The notes: generated from the sequence alone by a model not told the origin. Positions 1-8,769 are shown, counted from the first letter of the stretch. The stretch: 64,000 bases of DNA from Bacillota bacterium (GCA_023392515.1 JAEVYX010000042.1:54607-118606), one strand, 5' to 3'. Numbers and translations: made by a program.

Positions 1-1322
1 CGCCTGTGGGCAGTTTAACACCGCGCCAGGCACAGGAATTGGGCATTGCCATTATTCATCAGGAGTTGAATATGTGCCAGCACCTGACTGTAGCTGAAAA
101 TATGTTTCTCGGCCGGGAAAAGGTAAAATGGCTGAATATTCAGCAAAAAGCGCTGAACAAGGAAGCAGCGAAGGTGCTTGCCCGGCTGAAGCTGGATATC
201 CGGCCAGATACCGTGGTAGGCCGGCTGCCTGTATCCAAGCAGCAAATGGTGGAGATCGCCAAGGCCTTGTCCACCAACTGCAAAGTGCTGGTAATGGATG
301 AGCCCACGTCCGCCTTGACGGCCAGGGAAGTGGAAGAACTCAACCGCATTATTCTGGAATTAAAGGCACAAGGCTGCGGTATTGTTTATATCTCCCATCG
401 GTTGGAGGAACTGGCACCCATCGCGGACAGGGTGACGGTGCTGCGGGACGGGAAGTACGTGGATACAAAGAATTTTGCCGACACATCCGTTCCGGAGATT
501 ATCGCCATGATGGTCGGACGGGAGATCAAGGAAAAGTTTCCCCATGTGAGCTGCAACAAGGGTGAAAAGCTGATGGAGGTTCGCCATTTGACGGCGGGCC
601 ATGCTGTTCAGGATGTGAGCTTTTCCCTTTATAAAGGCGAAATTCTGGGCTTCGCCGGGCTGCTGGGCGCCGGCCGTACAGAATTGATCCGTGCAATATT
701 TGGTGCAGACAAAATCGACAAGGGCGAGATTCTTCTTGATGGCAAGGTGGTTCATATTGCCACCCCAAGGGATGCGATCGCCGCCGGGATCGTCTGCGTG
801 CCGGAGGACCGAAAAAAGGAAGGGCTTTGTGTGGAGCTTAGCCTGCGGGAGAACGTGGGCTTGGCGAACCTAGACAGGATAAAGGGCCCCCTTACCACTG
901 TCCGCATCCGGAAGGAAGCGGAGTTGACAAAGCGGGCCATCAGTGAACTGAAAATCAAGACGCCCACCCAGTTGCAGCAGGCAAAAAACCTGTCCGGCGG
1001 CAACCAGCAAAAGGTGGTTGTGGGCAAGTGGCTGGTACGGGATGCCGGTGTTTACCTTTTTGACGAGCCTACCCGGGGCATCGACGTAGCTGCCAAGGTG
1101 GAAATCTATCATCTGATGAACCGGCTGAAGGAAGCAGGTTACGGGGTATTGTTTATCTCTTCGGAGATGCCCGAAGTTCTGGGTATGGCAGACCGCATCC
1201 TGGTCATGTGCGATGGGCGTATTACCGGTGAAATGATGGCCAAGGATGCCACTCAGGCAGAGATTATGCGATATGCCACACAGTTTAAGGCAAAGGGAGG
1301 AAACGGACAGTATGCAGTCTGA
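1..1322 (+). CDS. Sugar ABC importer ATPase, RbsA/MglA type (5' partial)
   Basis: Tandem ATP-binding protein that powers uptake of a monosaccharide by a ribose/galactose-class importer on the inner face of the membrane. The reading frame is open to the left edge, so the first Walker A lies outside the window. Visible parts: the GIAIIHQEL Q-loop of domain 1, its Walker B VLVMDEPTSALT, then domain 2 with the family's usual modified P-loop GLLGAGRTEL, the signature LSGGNQQKV and Walker B VYLFDEPTRGID. All catalytic motifs that fall inside the window are intact, in contrast to the related protein at 3444-4877. The stop codon overlaps the start of the permease gene by 11 bases, so the two are translationally linked. 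The sugar is not readable from sequence. Confidence 0.93.
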   Translation, partial: PVGSLTPRQAQELGIAIIHQELNMCQHLTVAENMFLGREKVKWLNIQQKALNKEAAKVLARLKLDIRPDTVVGRLPVSKQQMVEIAKALSTNCKVLVMDEPTSALTAREVEELNRIILELKAQGCGIVYISHRLEELAPIADRVTVLRDGKYVDTKNFADTSVPEIIAMMVGREIKEKFPHVSCNKGEKLMEVRHLTAGHAVQDVSFSLYKGEILGFAGLLGAGRTELIRAIFGADKIDKGEILLDGKVVHIATPRDAIAAGIVCVPEDRKKEGLCVELSLRENVGLANLDRIKGPLTTVRIRKEAELTKRAISELKIKTPTQLQQAKNLSGGNQQKVVVGKWLVRDAGVYLFDEPTRGIDVAAKVEIYHLMNRLKEAGYGVLFISSEMPEVLGMADRILVMCDGRITGEMMAKDATQAEIMRYATQFKAKGGNGQYAV

Positions 1323-2358
1323 TACGAAAAAGGTAGGCTTCGTCAAGCGGATGATGTCCATTCGCGGCATGGGGCAAGTGGTGTCCGTGACTGTGGCGCT
1401 GCTTTTGATGATTTTGGTGTTTGCGCTGCTCAACGGTTCCTTCATCTCCCCAAGAAACGTAACGAATCTTCTGCGTCAGGTAGCGCCCATCCTCATTATC
1501 GGCATCGGGCAATCCTTCGTTTTGATTACCGCGGGGATTGACTTGTCCATTGGGTCGGTGGCTGGCATGTCCTGCATGATGTCCGCCACACTGATGACCA
1601 AAGGCGGCATGGGTGCGCTGCCTGCCACGATTATTACAATCCTGAGCTGCGTAATGATCGGCTTGATTAACGGTACGCTTATATCCAGAGCAAAGCTGCC
1701 TCCCTTTATCGCGACCTTGGGTACCATGATTATAGCCCGCGGCATTGCGCAATTGGTGAACAACAATATGAACACCGACGGCATTACCGCAGAAGCCTTC
1801 CGCAACATCTTCTATTACGGATCCTTCCTGGGCGTTTATTCTCCCATCTGGCTAGCGCTGGGCCTGTTCCTGATCTTCAACTTCGTACTGGCGAAAACCC
1901 GGACAGGGCGGCATATTTACGCCATTGGCAGCAACTATGAAGCCGCCAAATTCTCCGGGGTCAACGTGAAATTGTCCGAGACCAAGGCCTACATGTTCAG
2001 CGCATTCCTGGCAAGTATCGTGGGGCTGATTCTTACCGCGCAAAGCGGCATGGGCAGCATGGATGCCGGTAACGGATACGAGCTTAACGCTGTGGCAGCT
2101 TCCGTGATTGGCGGTGTGAGCACCATGGGCGGCCAGGGCCTCCTGTTTGGTACGGTGATCGGCGCTTTCATCTGGGGCGTTTTGAATAACGGCCTTCAAT
2201 TTGCCGGGGCGCCATTGGCATTGAGGAACTTGGTTATAGGCGTGGTTGTCATCATTTCCGTATTGATTGACAGGGTAGCCAGAGGCAATGTCATTGATAT
2301 CGGCAAGCTTCTCAAATTCCGGAAAGCCCATCCTCCGGAGGACTCCATTACGCTGTAA
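1312..2358 (+). CDS. Sugar ABC importer permease, RbsC/BPD_transp_2 type
   Basis: Membrane subunit of the ribose/galactose-class importer encoded with the ATPase before it and the binding protein after it. About 348 residues with eight to ten hydrophobic segments and the family motifs GIDLSIGSVAGM near the first third and AVAASVIGGVSTMGG toward the end. I chose the ATG at 1312 because AAGGGAGG lies 11 bases upstream and because it gives the usual length; an in-frame start at 1246 would add 22 unrelated residues lying inside the ATPase gene. Order ATPase, permease, binding protein is usual for this family. Confidence 0.93.
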   Translation: MQSDTKKVGFVKRMMSIRGMGQVVSVTVALLLMILVFALLNGSFISPRNVTNLLRQVAPILIIGIGQSFVLITAGIDLSIGSVAGMSCMMSATLMTKGGMGALPATIITILSCVMIGLINGTLISRAKLPPFIATLGTMIIARGIAQLVNNNMNTDGITAEAFRNIFYYGSFLGVYSPIWLALGLFLIFNFVLAKTRTGRHIYAIGSNYEAAKFSGVNVKLSETKAYMFSAFLASIVGLILTAQSGMGSMDAGNGYELNAVAASVIGGVSTMGGQGLLFGTVIGAFIWGVLNNGLQFAGAPLALRNLVIGVVVIISVLIDRVARGNVIDIGKLLKFRKAHPPEDSITL

Positions 2359-2409
2359 AACGGCCCGCTTCGCGGGGCGTTTGCTGGGCGCGAAAGCAAG
2401 GCACGCGCC
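2359..2409 (+). other. Two RNA hairpins between permease and binding-protein genes
   Basis: A stem of AACG-CCCGC with GCGGG-CGTT (2359-2381, one G-G mismatch) is followed by GGCGCG pairing with CGCGCC (2387-2409). Neither has a T-run after it, so they look like mRNA stability or processing elements rather than full terminators. Such elements often let the binding protein be made in excess over the membrane parts; that role here is inferred. Confidence 0.45.
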
Positions 2410-2457
2410 AGAAACGAATTGCTTTGCAAACCCCAAATTCATAAGGAGGAACAACAC

Positions 2458-3369
2458 ATGAAAAAGCTGCTTTCCCTGGTATTGGCTCTGGCGCTGGTAG
2501 GCTGCCTGTTTACGGGCGTTGCGCTGGCCGAAGAAAAGAAACTCGTTTACCTCATCACCATGGACCGCATGGATCAGCATTGGGTCAGCGTGGACAAGGG
2601 CGCTGCGGATATGGCTAAAGCGCTTGGGCTTGATTACAAGTGGGATGCTCCTGACAAGAAAGACAATGCCAAGCAGATCGAAGCTTTGAACAATGCTGCC
2701 GCGGACGGCGCAGACCTGATCCTGTTGGCCGCCAATGATCCGGTAGCCATTTCCATGGCTGTGAAGACCGCCAAGGAAGCCGGCGTTAAGATTATCTATG
2801 TGGACTCTCCCGCCGATGAAGCAGCCATCGCCACGTTGTCTACCGACAACTACAATGCTGGCAAGCTGGCTGCCCAAACGATGCTGGACGAATTCACCGC
2901 TGCCAACATCTCCAGCGGCAAGATCGGCATCATCAGCGTGAACACTGCTACCAACTCCACCATCCTTCGTGAGAAGGGCTTCCGCGATGTCATCTCTGCC
3001 AACGGCAGCTTCGAACTGCTGGAGACCGAGTATAAAGAAGGCGATGCCGCCGCTTCCCAGGAAGCTGCCACCAACTTCATCAACGGCAACGCGGATCTCG
3101 TTGGCTTGTTCGGCGCGAATGAAGGCTCTACCGTTGGCGTAGGCAATGCCATCAAGGCTGCTGCCGGCGCTACCATCATCGGTATCGGCTTTGACAAGTC
3201 TGATGCGATCATGGGCCTGCTCAAGGATGGTAGCCTGAAGGCCGCCATGGCACAGAACCCCTACACCATGGGCTATCTTGGCATGGCTCAGGCTTATGCG
3301 GCGCTTAACGACCTGAGCACCGGCCCCTCCGTTATCGACACCGGCGTCAGCGTGCTGCGCGGCGAGTGA
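2458..3369 (+). CDS. Sugar ABC importer substrate-binding protein (ribose-binding-like)
   Basis: Secreted binding protein of about 303 residues that hands a sugar to the permease. Residues 1-24 form a signal peptide (MKK, hydrophobic core, ALA before EE). There is a possible lipobox LVGC at 13-16, so lipid anchoring is possible but the ALA-EE site looks equally good. The body follows the periplasmic-binding family 4 pattern: ADGADLILLAANDP, IIYVDSPAD, a central ATNFINGNADLVGLFGANEGS and IGIGFDKSDAIMGLLKDG. The start at 2458 has AAGGAGG eight bases upstream. It is the last gene of its operon and ends at a strong terminator. Confidence 0.93.
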   Translation: MKKLLSLVLALALVGCLFTGVALAEEKKLVYLITMDRMDQHWVSVDKGAADMAKALGLDYKWDAPDKKDNAKQIEALNNAAADGADLILLAANDPVAISMAVKTAKEAGVKIIYVDSPADEAAIATLSTDNYNAGKLAAQTMLDEFTAANISSGKIGIISVNTATNSTILREKGFRDVISANGSFELLETEYKEGDAAASQEAATNFINGNADLVGLFGANEGSTVGVGNAIKAAAGATIIGIGFDKSDAIMGLLKDGSLKAAMAQNPYTMGYLGMAQAYAALNDLSTGPSVIDTGVSVLRGE

Positions 3370-3392
3370 TTTCTCAAAACACATAACAATTT

Positions 3393-3425
3393 GGGGCTGC
3401 GGCAATTGCCGCAGCCCCTTTGCTT
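3393..3425. terminator. Bidirectional intrinsic terminator
   Basis: A perfect GC-rich inverted repeat (GGGGCTGCGG, loop CAATTG, CCGCAGCCCC) is followed by TTTGCTT on the plus strand and by an A-rich stretch on the other side that becomes T-rich on the minus strand. It separates the convergent sugar importer operon (plus) and the two-component operon (minus). Confidence 0.85.
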
Positions 3426-3443
3426 GTCATTTCGCTGACTTTG

Positions 3444-4877
3444 TCATAAAGGAAGCACTGACTCTTTCGCTGACTTTGTAATCCGGCCATCCTTGCACAG
3501 ATATACGTTGTCTCCCAATCGGTAGGCTTCTGAAGGATTGGATGATAGTATCAACACACAAATGCCCCGCTGGGCGTAGTCTTCAATCAGTTCTTGGGTA
3601 ATGCGCCCCAAATGGGGATCAGTTACCGACAATGGTTTGATCAGCACCAGCACCCGGGGGTGATACAGCAGCCATTTGGCATATACTAGACGCTGCAATT
3701 CTTCACTGGTTAGCGTGCGTATATCCTGGCAATCCACAATATGATTTCCCAGCTCTGCAATGAAGCGCTGGCGGATGCTCCTTCGGTATTTATTTTTGCT
3801 AAAGATAAGCCGTACCTTTCCTGACATGGCCATCATCAGGTTTTCAAGGGCGCTTAAGTGGGGAAAAAGCATGGACTCCGTGGGGTTTTCGCTTAGCACA
3901 CAAACACCCTTCAGCAAGGCGCTTTGAAAGTTTCGGGGCTTATAGGGCTGTGTATTTAGCAGCATGCTGCCAGTAAATGCTTCGTTCCCTGTGAGTACCT
4001 TTAGCAGTGCGTCGTTCGTGCTGCCATCAATATCCAACAGGCTGGTTATCTCCCCCTTGCGCAGGGAAAGTGAGAGATGGAACAGCCTGTCGGTATGGAT
4101 ATTCCGCAATTCCAATGCAAAGGGGGCATCCTCCAAATTGCGTAGAGGCCGTTCACTTCCCTCCATCAATACGGCTTCTGCCAATTGTTGATCGTAATAG
4201 GCTTTTTCGAAGGTACGGACCACATGCCCGCTGTCCATAATGGACATCCGGTCGGTATACTGAAACAGAACATCCAAATAAGTATCCACCAATAGAAAGG
4301 CAACGCCGTCGCGCTTTAAAGCATGAACGGTTTCAAAAACCGAAGTAATATCCATTGCGCTTAAAAACCTGGACAGGTCATTCAGCAGAATAATTTGCGC
4401 ACCCGTGGCGCTGGCCTTGATGAGTTCCACCTTGACCCTTTCCGGACCGGAGAGGGATTTGACAAGCGCGCTGGGGGATAAATTCTCCCCAAAGGACTGC
4501 AAGAGGATACGGGCTTGCTTTTCCAACACACTTTTACGTATGAAATATTTACGGAACCGGTTTCTTATTACAAATATGTTTTCAGCAACGCTCATGTTGG
4601 AAATGAGCCAGCTTTCCCCGCCTACACACGCTACACGGCGGCGGCCGATAGGCAGGTATTCTTCCGGGGCAACCTGCCTGTCGTGGTAATAGATGCGGCC
4701 GCTGTCCACCTCCAGACTGCCACGGAGCATATCTACTACCAGGGAGCGCTTATAAACGTTGTTGATCAAAAGCCCAAGGGTTTCGCCCATGAAAAGGTTC
4801 ATGCGGAATCCATCCAGCAGACGGACTCCGTTGCTGGAGGAAAAAATATCCTCCATGCGAAGGATTTCTGTTTTCAT
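3444..4877 (-). CDS. Catalytically dead tandem ABC protein, RbsA-shaped
   Basis: A 477-residue protein with the two-domain outline of sugar importer ATPases such as RbsA, but with the nucleotide machinery gone from both halves. Where domain 1 should have Walker A it reads GLLINNVYKRS (residues 35-45, no GKS/T). Its Walker B is IILLNDLSR (163-170, DE replaced by ND), while SLSGPE (141-146) still recalls the signature. Domain 2 has LLDIDGSTND for the P-loop, LTSEELQRL for the signature and VLIKP for Walker B. The frame is open and the order of secondary elements is kept, so this is not a decayed pseudogene. Its ATG overlaps the kinase stop by four bases, making it the third gene of the regulator operon. 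I infer a sensory or adaptor role; no function is established. Confidence 0.8.
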   Translation of the reverse strand: MKTEILRMEDIFSSSNGVRLLDGFRMNLFMGETLGLLINNVYKRSLVVDMLRGSLEVDSGRIYYHDRQVAPEEYLPIGRRRVACVGGESWLISNMSVAENIFVIRNRFRKYFIRKSVLEKQARILLQSFGENLSPSALVKSLSGPERVKVELIKASATGAQIILLNDLSRFLSAMDITSVFETVHALKRDGVAFLLVDTYLDVLFQYTDRMSIMDSGHVVRTFEKAYYDQQLAEAVLMEGSERPLRNLEDAPFALELRNIHTDRLFHLSLSLRKGEITSLLDIDGSTNDALLKVLTGNEAFTGSMLLNTQPYKPRNFQSALLKGVCVLSENPTESMLFPHLSALENLMMAMSGKVRLIFSKNKYRRSIRQRFIAELGNHIVDCQDIRTLTSEELQRLVYAKWLLYHPRVLVLIKPLSVTDPHLGRITQELIEDYAQRGICVLILSSNPSEAYRLGDNVYLCKDGRITKSAKESVLPL

Positions 4878-5917
4878 GCATCCACCCGCCCCTCCGCGGC
4901 CTGCAGAGGCAATGTAATTTCCACATCCGTCCCGATGTTTTCTCCGGAATAGATATGAATGCCATACTGCTCTCCAAACAAAAGCCGCAAGCGGTTGTTG
5001 ACATTCACCAGGGCGATACCCCCCTCTTTCGGGGCGGCGTTATCCAAATAATCGAACCTGGTCTGGCTCAGCCTCTGGGTAAGGATTGCCAGCGCCTCCT
5101 GATCCATACCGATGCCGTCGTCAATGATATGAACCAATAGCCTGGACTGCGTGGTTTCCAAAGTGACCCAGATGTGTCCCGGCCCAGCTTTTGCTTCCAG
5201 GCCATGGATGACAGCGTTTTCCACGATGGGCTGAAGTGTTAATTTGGGAATGCGGCATTGAAGCAGGGCCAGGTTTTCATGATCATAAGAAAGCGTCATC
5301 TCCATACGGTCGCCATACCGGTAACGCTGAATGCGGAAATAGTTCATCACATTGTTCAATTCGTCTTCGATTGTTACCAAGCGGTTCATTTTACTGATGG
5401 TATAGCGAAAATAGGTAGCCAGGGCTTCTGCAATTTCCGCAAGGCTGCCCATGCCGCTGGCCAGCGCATCACCGCGAATGGCCTCCAATGTGTTGTATAG
5501 AAAATGAGGATTGATCTGATTTTGAAGGGCCAGATATTCGGCCTGTTTCATGGAATTTTTCAGGGCGGTTTGGCGGTCCAGAATTTCACTGACTTTTTTT
5601 AATGCTTCATCCATATCACGGGAAAGGGAATACTTCATGTGAAACAGTTCCTCGACCGTACGCCCTGATGCAAAACGGTGAAGCAGATTTGCTGTTCTTC
5701 CATAGGGGATCAGTATAAACCTGTATGCGGCCGCCATGAGCAGCACCCATATGGCCCCGAGAAAAACGACCGCAAGCATCATGGGATGAAGAAGAGACTG
5801 CTTTTCATGCAAAACCCATGCCGCCAGCAGCACCAACAGTATAAGTGCCAGCATGGAGGAGACAATAAATGCATACGTTATCCGGCGGTACAGCGACCAT
5901 GGCTTGACATTTTTCAT
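4874..5917 (-). CDS. Histidine kinase, YesM/LytS type, without an extracellular domain
   Basis: A 347-residue membrane kinase that should phosphorylate the adjacent AraC-type regulator. Two transmembrane helices (about 12-36 and 45-70) are joined by only about nine residues (HEKQSLLHP), so there is no room for the Cache-like sensor usual in YesM kinases. After a HAMP-like linker comes the His_kinase block QINPHFLYNTLEAIRG with the phosphate-accepting His138, then the ATPase domain with IVENAVIHGLEAK and IIDDGIGMD. The gene starts 10 bases after the regulator and overlaps the dead ABC gene by ATGA. Kinases of this shape usually sense through a partner protein, often a transporter; here that is inference. 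Confidence 0.9.
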   Translation of the reverse strand: MKNVKPWSLYRRITYAFIVSSMLALILLVLLAAWVLHEKQSLLHPMMLAVVFLGAIWVLLMAAAYRFILIPYGRTANLLHRFASGRTVEELFHMKYSLSRDMDEALKKVSEILDRQTALKNSMKQAEYLALQNQINPHFLYNTLEAIRGDALASGMGSLAEIAEALATYFRYTISKMNRLVTIEDELNNVMNYFRIQRYRYGDRMEMTLSYDHENLALLQCRIPKLTLQPIVENAVIHGLEAKAGPGHIWVTLETTQSRLLVHIIDDGIGMDQEALAILTQRLSQTRFDYLDNAAPKEGGIALVNVNNRLRLLFGEQYGIHIYSGENIGTDVEITLPLQAAEGRVDA

Positions 5918-5927
5918 GATGCCTCCG

Positions 5928-7547
5928 TCAGCAGTAAAGTTTGCGGTATTCCTGGGGCGTTAAGCCCGTTGTCTTTTTGAAAAGTTTCACAAAGTATTTG
6001 CTGTCGCTGTATCCCACCTTTTCCCCGATATCGGGGACGCTCAGACGCGAATCCATCAACAGTTCCTTGGCTTCCTTCATCCGCAGACTGCTTAAGTATT
6101 CCAAAAAGTTTTCGCCTGTTACTTTTTTGAACAGCGTGGAAAAATAGGCTGGGTTGAAGCCTGCTATATCGCTAACATCCTCCAGGGTGAGGGGTTTATG
6201 AAAATTATCCTGCATATATTTCTTTGCTTGCCGGATAGGCTTTGTTTCCGCATCGCTGCGGCGTGTGTTGATTGTATTCAGATGACTGCACAAAAGAGAT
6301 ATGAGGTCTGCTTCCGCCTTTTTCACAGTCGTTGCAGTATTCCAGCAAGCATCGTATTCCTGAAGCATGGCATCTACGGTTTCTCCGGCCGCCGTGTTGC
6401 CGCTCAACCCGAAAAAGTGCAGCAGGATCAGCTCCCGGAAACAGTCGTAGAAGTCGGGAACGGATATACCCGATAGGGCATGAAAAGAATGGATCACTTT
6501 TTCCAATTGGATATGATATGAGGCTTCATCTAAAATTTCCAGTGCTGCCAATAACCCCTTGCGGCTTTCGCCACCCAGGACGGTTTCCCGTATATTGCTG
6601 CTTAAGCGGGGGGCAGCGGCAGTATAAATCTGTCCCGTACCTTCCAGCATCCGTCGGCATAATGCCTGATACGCCTGCTTCATTGCGGTACTCAGGGCAT
6701 TGGGCGTTTGGGCGAGGGGACTGACGCCAACCGTTATTTCAAGAGAGGGGAATAAATCCCGCAGCAGGTATAGCTCCTCCATAAGCTCCTTCAGCCTGCG
6801 CAGAATTTCTTCCCGGCTCACGGTATTATGAGCAAGTACGCATAACACACCTTCCGGCGCGGGGCATAACAGCAGCATTTTGCTTAGCGGCGCCAGAAGC
6901 AGCCGGGTATGAGAGAGCGCCTTTTCGGTTACAACATGCCAAAGGCCATCCTGGGGAGGCACACCTTCCAGATCGGGCTTCACGGCCAGGCATGTGTAGC
7001 TTCCTTCAGGCAGCGCTATACCGCTCCGACTGCTGACTTCATTGGGAGTCAGGTTAGTCAGCGCCGAATCGGAATCATGCAGAAGGCGAAGCACAAAGTC
7101 GGCTTGAAGCCGCTCATGGCTTTCGCTTACCTGCTTTTTCAAATCGGTAGCCTGGGAATCCGCTTGGAGCTCCTGCTGCTTTTTTGCAATCAGCTTTTGA
7201 AGCGTTGCTACAAATTCCTGCTGATTGAGCGGCTTTAAAAGGTAGTCTTCAACCCCGTAGCGTATGGCGTTATGGGCATAATCAAAATGCCGGTAGCCGC
7301 TAATGATAACACATTGCAAGCGGGGCAAAGTTTCCTTGGCCCGGCGAATCAACTCTATGCCGTCTACCCCCGGCATGCGGATATCCGTAATTAAAAAATC
7401 CGGCTGATGTAAAGATATCATCTCCAGGGCTGATAACCCATCGTTGGCGATTCCTGCAACGGTAAGCCCCAATGCCTTCCAATCCACCAATTCCCGAATC
7501 AGCTGACAAACTTTGATTTCATCATCGGCGATGATCACTTTTAACAT
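5928..7547 (-). CDS. Response regulator, YesN type (receiver plus AraC HTH)
   Basis: A 539-residue DNA-binding regulator. It has an N-terminal receiver (VIIADDE near residue 4, phosphoacceptor Asp55 in FLITDIRMPG, lysine in YLLKPL), a long middle region of about 300 residues with no clear match, and two AraC helix-turn-helix motifs at the C-terminus (DVSDIAGFNPAYFSTLFKK and DIGEKVGYSDSKYFVKLFKK). I chose the ATG at 7547: GGAG lies nine bases upstream, whereas the ATG at 7553 and the TTG at 7562 are too close to it or overlap it. First gene of the regulator-kinase-dead ABC operon. The likely target is the convergent sugar importer, by neighbourhood only. Confidence 0.9.
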   Translation of the reverse strand: MLKVIIADDEIKVCQLIRELVDWKALGLTVAGIANDGLSALEMISLHQPDFLITDIRMPGVDGIELIRRAKETLPRLQCVIISGYRHFDYAHNAIRYGVEDYLLKPLNQQEFVATLQKLIAKKQQELQADSQATDLKKQVSESHERLQADFVLRLLHDSDSALTNLTPNEVSSRSGIALPEGSYTCLAVKPDLEGVPPQDGLWHVVTEKALSHTRLLLAPLSKMLLLCPAPEGVLCVLAHNTVSREEILRRLKELMEELYLLRDLFPSLEITVGVSPLAQTPNALSTAMKQAYQALCRRMLEGTGQIYTAAAPRLSSNIRETVLGGESRKGLLAALEILDEASYHIQLEKVIHSFHALSGISVPDFYDCFRELILLHFFGLSGNTAAGETVDAMLQEYDACWNTATTVKKAEADLISLLCSHLNTINTRRSDAETKPIRQAKKYMQDNFHKPLTLEDVSDIAGFNPAYFSTLFKKVTGENFLEYLSSLRMKEAKELLMDSRLSVPDIGEKVGYSDSKYFVKLFKKTTGLTPQEYRKLYC

Positions 7548-7597
7548 AAGCATGCGCTCCAATCGGCCCGCAATACGTGTCTGCCCATTTGCATAAC

Positions 7598-7626
7598 AAT
7601 GTAATAGATTCTAAAGTATTTGTCAA
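7598..7626 (-). promoter_or_regulatory. Promoter of the regulator/kinase/dead-ABC operon
   Basis: On the minus strand TTGACA (7621-7626) is separated by 17 bases from TACATT (7598-7603), about 45 bases before the regulator start. The -35 is perfect and the -10 matches four of six positions. Confidence 0.6.
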
Positions 7627-7680
7627 GAATTGCATGATGTGCATAACTGGCTTTCGGCAGATGATTGCGCCGTTTGGGAA

Positions 7681-7713
7681 CAAAAAAAGGGCGGCTTTTT
7701 CAAGCAGCCCTTC
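7681..7713 (-). terminator. Intrinsic terminator after noc
   Basis: Read on the minus strand, AGGGC-T-GCTT pairs with AAGC-C-GCCCT across a short loop and is followed by a run of seven T. It lies just after the noc stop codon. Confidence 0.7.
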
Positions 7714-7726
7714 CTATGTTTCAGCC

Positions 7727-8596
7727 CTATGAGGGGGATAAACCGTAGGCCGTATGTGCGGCTTCATCCGGTCTGCGCTTGCGCTTGGGCATTAGAATCC
7801 TTAATTCGATGGTATCGCCATATTCCATTACACTGTATTCCGCAGGAATGCCCGTTTCCTGCATTTGCACAACGATGCCCTTGATGGCATTCATATACAG
7901 CCGATGGTCCCGCACCAGGGAAATGAGCCGGCGGGATGGCGGCGGCGGTACCGGCAGGCGGCTGAGCGCCCGTTCAACCAGGGCTTCTGTTTCACGCACA
8001 GTCAGGTTGTTTGCGGCGGCTTGCTGGGCTATACGCATGCGCCCGGGGCCGTCAGGCAGGCGCAGGAGGGCCCTTGCATGGCGCTCGGATAAGTTTTCTT
8101 CAAAGATAAGCGTGCGAAGGGTGCTGTCCAGCCGAAGGAGCCTGAGCTTATTGGCGATAGTACAGGCGGACTTTCCCAGGCGCCTAGCCAGATCATCCTG
8201 GGTGCAATGATAATTTTCGATTAAAGCGGAATATGCCTCCGCTTCTTCAAAAAAATGAAGATCCTCCCTTTGCAGGTTCTCTACCAACGCCATCATAGCG
8301 CTCTCCAATCCTGTTGCCGGCAGTACAATAGCGTCAATATGGCTGAGCCCAAGCATCTGGCATGCACGAAACCGCCGTTCACCCATGATGATTTCATATT
8401 GCCCGTTGGTGGCGATGCGAACGGTGATGGGCTGCAGTAAGCCAAATTGGCGGATAGATGATGCCAGCTCGTTCAGACTGGACTGAGAGAACTCCTTTCG
8501 CGGCTGATCGGGATTGGGAACGATGGACGACAAGGGAAGCCAGCACACCTGGCGGCAAGAGGCAGGACCGGATCTGGAACGCTGCAGTTGCTGCAT
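7727..8596 (-). CDS. noc: Nucleoid occlusion protein Noc (ParB family)
   Basis: ParB-fold CTPase/DNA-binding protein that in Firmicutes keeps the division septum off the nucleoid. About 289 residues. It starts with the ParB opening LPLSSIVPNPDQPRKEF, then has the GERRFRAC box (72-79), ENLQREDL (106-113) and a helix-turn-helix TQDDLARRLGKSACTIANKLRL (about 132-153). Start at 8596 because AAGGGAGAG precedes it at normal spacing and the ParB motif follows 20 residues in; a longer frame up to 8782 adds an unrelated stretch. It lies downstream of rsmG, the classical noc place. No soj/parA or spo0J follows, so a plain ParB cannot be fully excluded. Confidence 0.82.
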   Translation of the reverse strand: MQQLQRSRSGPASCRQVCWLPLSSIVPNPDQPRKEFSQSSLNELASSIRQFGLLQPITVRIATNGQYEIIMGERRFRACQMLGLSHIDAIVLPATGLESAMMALVENLQREDLHFFEEAEAYSALIENYHCTQDDLARRLGKSACTIANKLRLLRLDSTLRTLIFEENLSERHARALLRLPDGPGRMRIAQQAAANNLTVRETEALVERALSRLPVPPPPSRRLISLVRDHRLYMNAIKGIVVQMQETGIPAEYSVMEYGDTIELRILMPKRKRRPDEAAHTAYGLSPS

Positions 8597-8755
8597 GAAA
8601 TCATTCTCTCCCTTCCCGGTGGGGCTCCGGGCTGTATCCGTCCGTATAAAAGAGTGGGGCGGGCAGGACGGTCGTCCTCCCCCTGACTTCCAACCCTGCC
8701 GCCTCACTCTCTTTCTTTCGATTCTTGTACAAATATAAAAATCCTGCTCATCATA

Positions 8756-8769
8756 CGAATATTCGTTCG
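8756..8769. promoter_or_regulatory. Candidate LexA-type box and palindromes upstream of noc
   Basis: CGAAT-ATTC-GTTCG matches the Gram-positive LexA pattern CGAAC-N4-GTTCG at nine of ten arm positions. It overlaps a perfect 12-base palindrome ACGAATATTCGT (8755-8766), and a second perfect palindrome TTCGCATGCGAA sits at 8776-8787. On the minus strand a possible TTCGTA / TATATT promoter overlaps the box, so binding would block noc transcription. This is pattern matching by eye only. Confidence 0.35.

Noticed and set aside
1852..3405. 517-codon open frame on the minus strand opposite the sugar permease and binding protein
   Set aside because: It lies antisense to two well-supported genes, has no recognisable domain and crosses a terminator; codon bias on the opposite strand explains its length.
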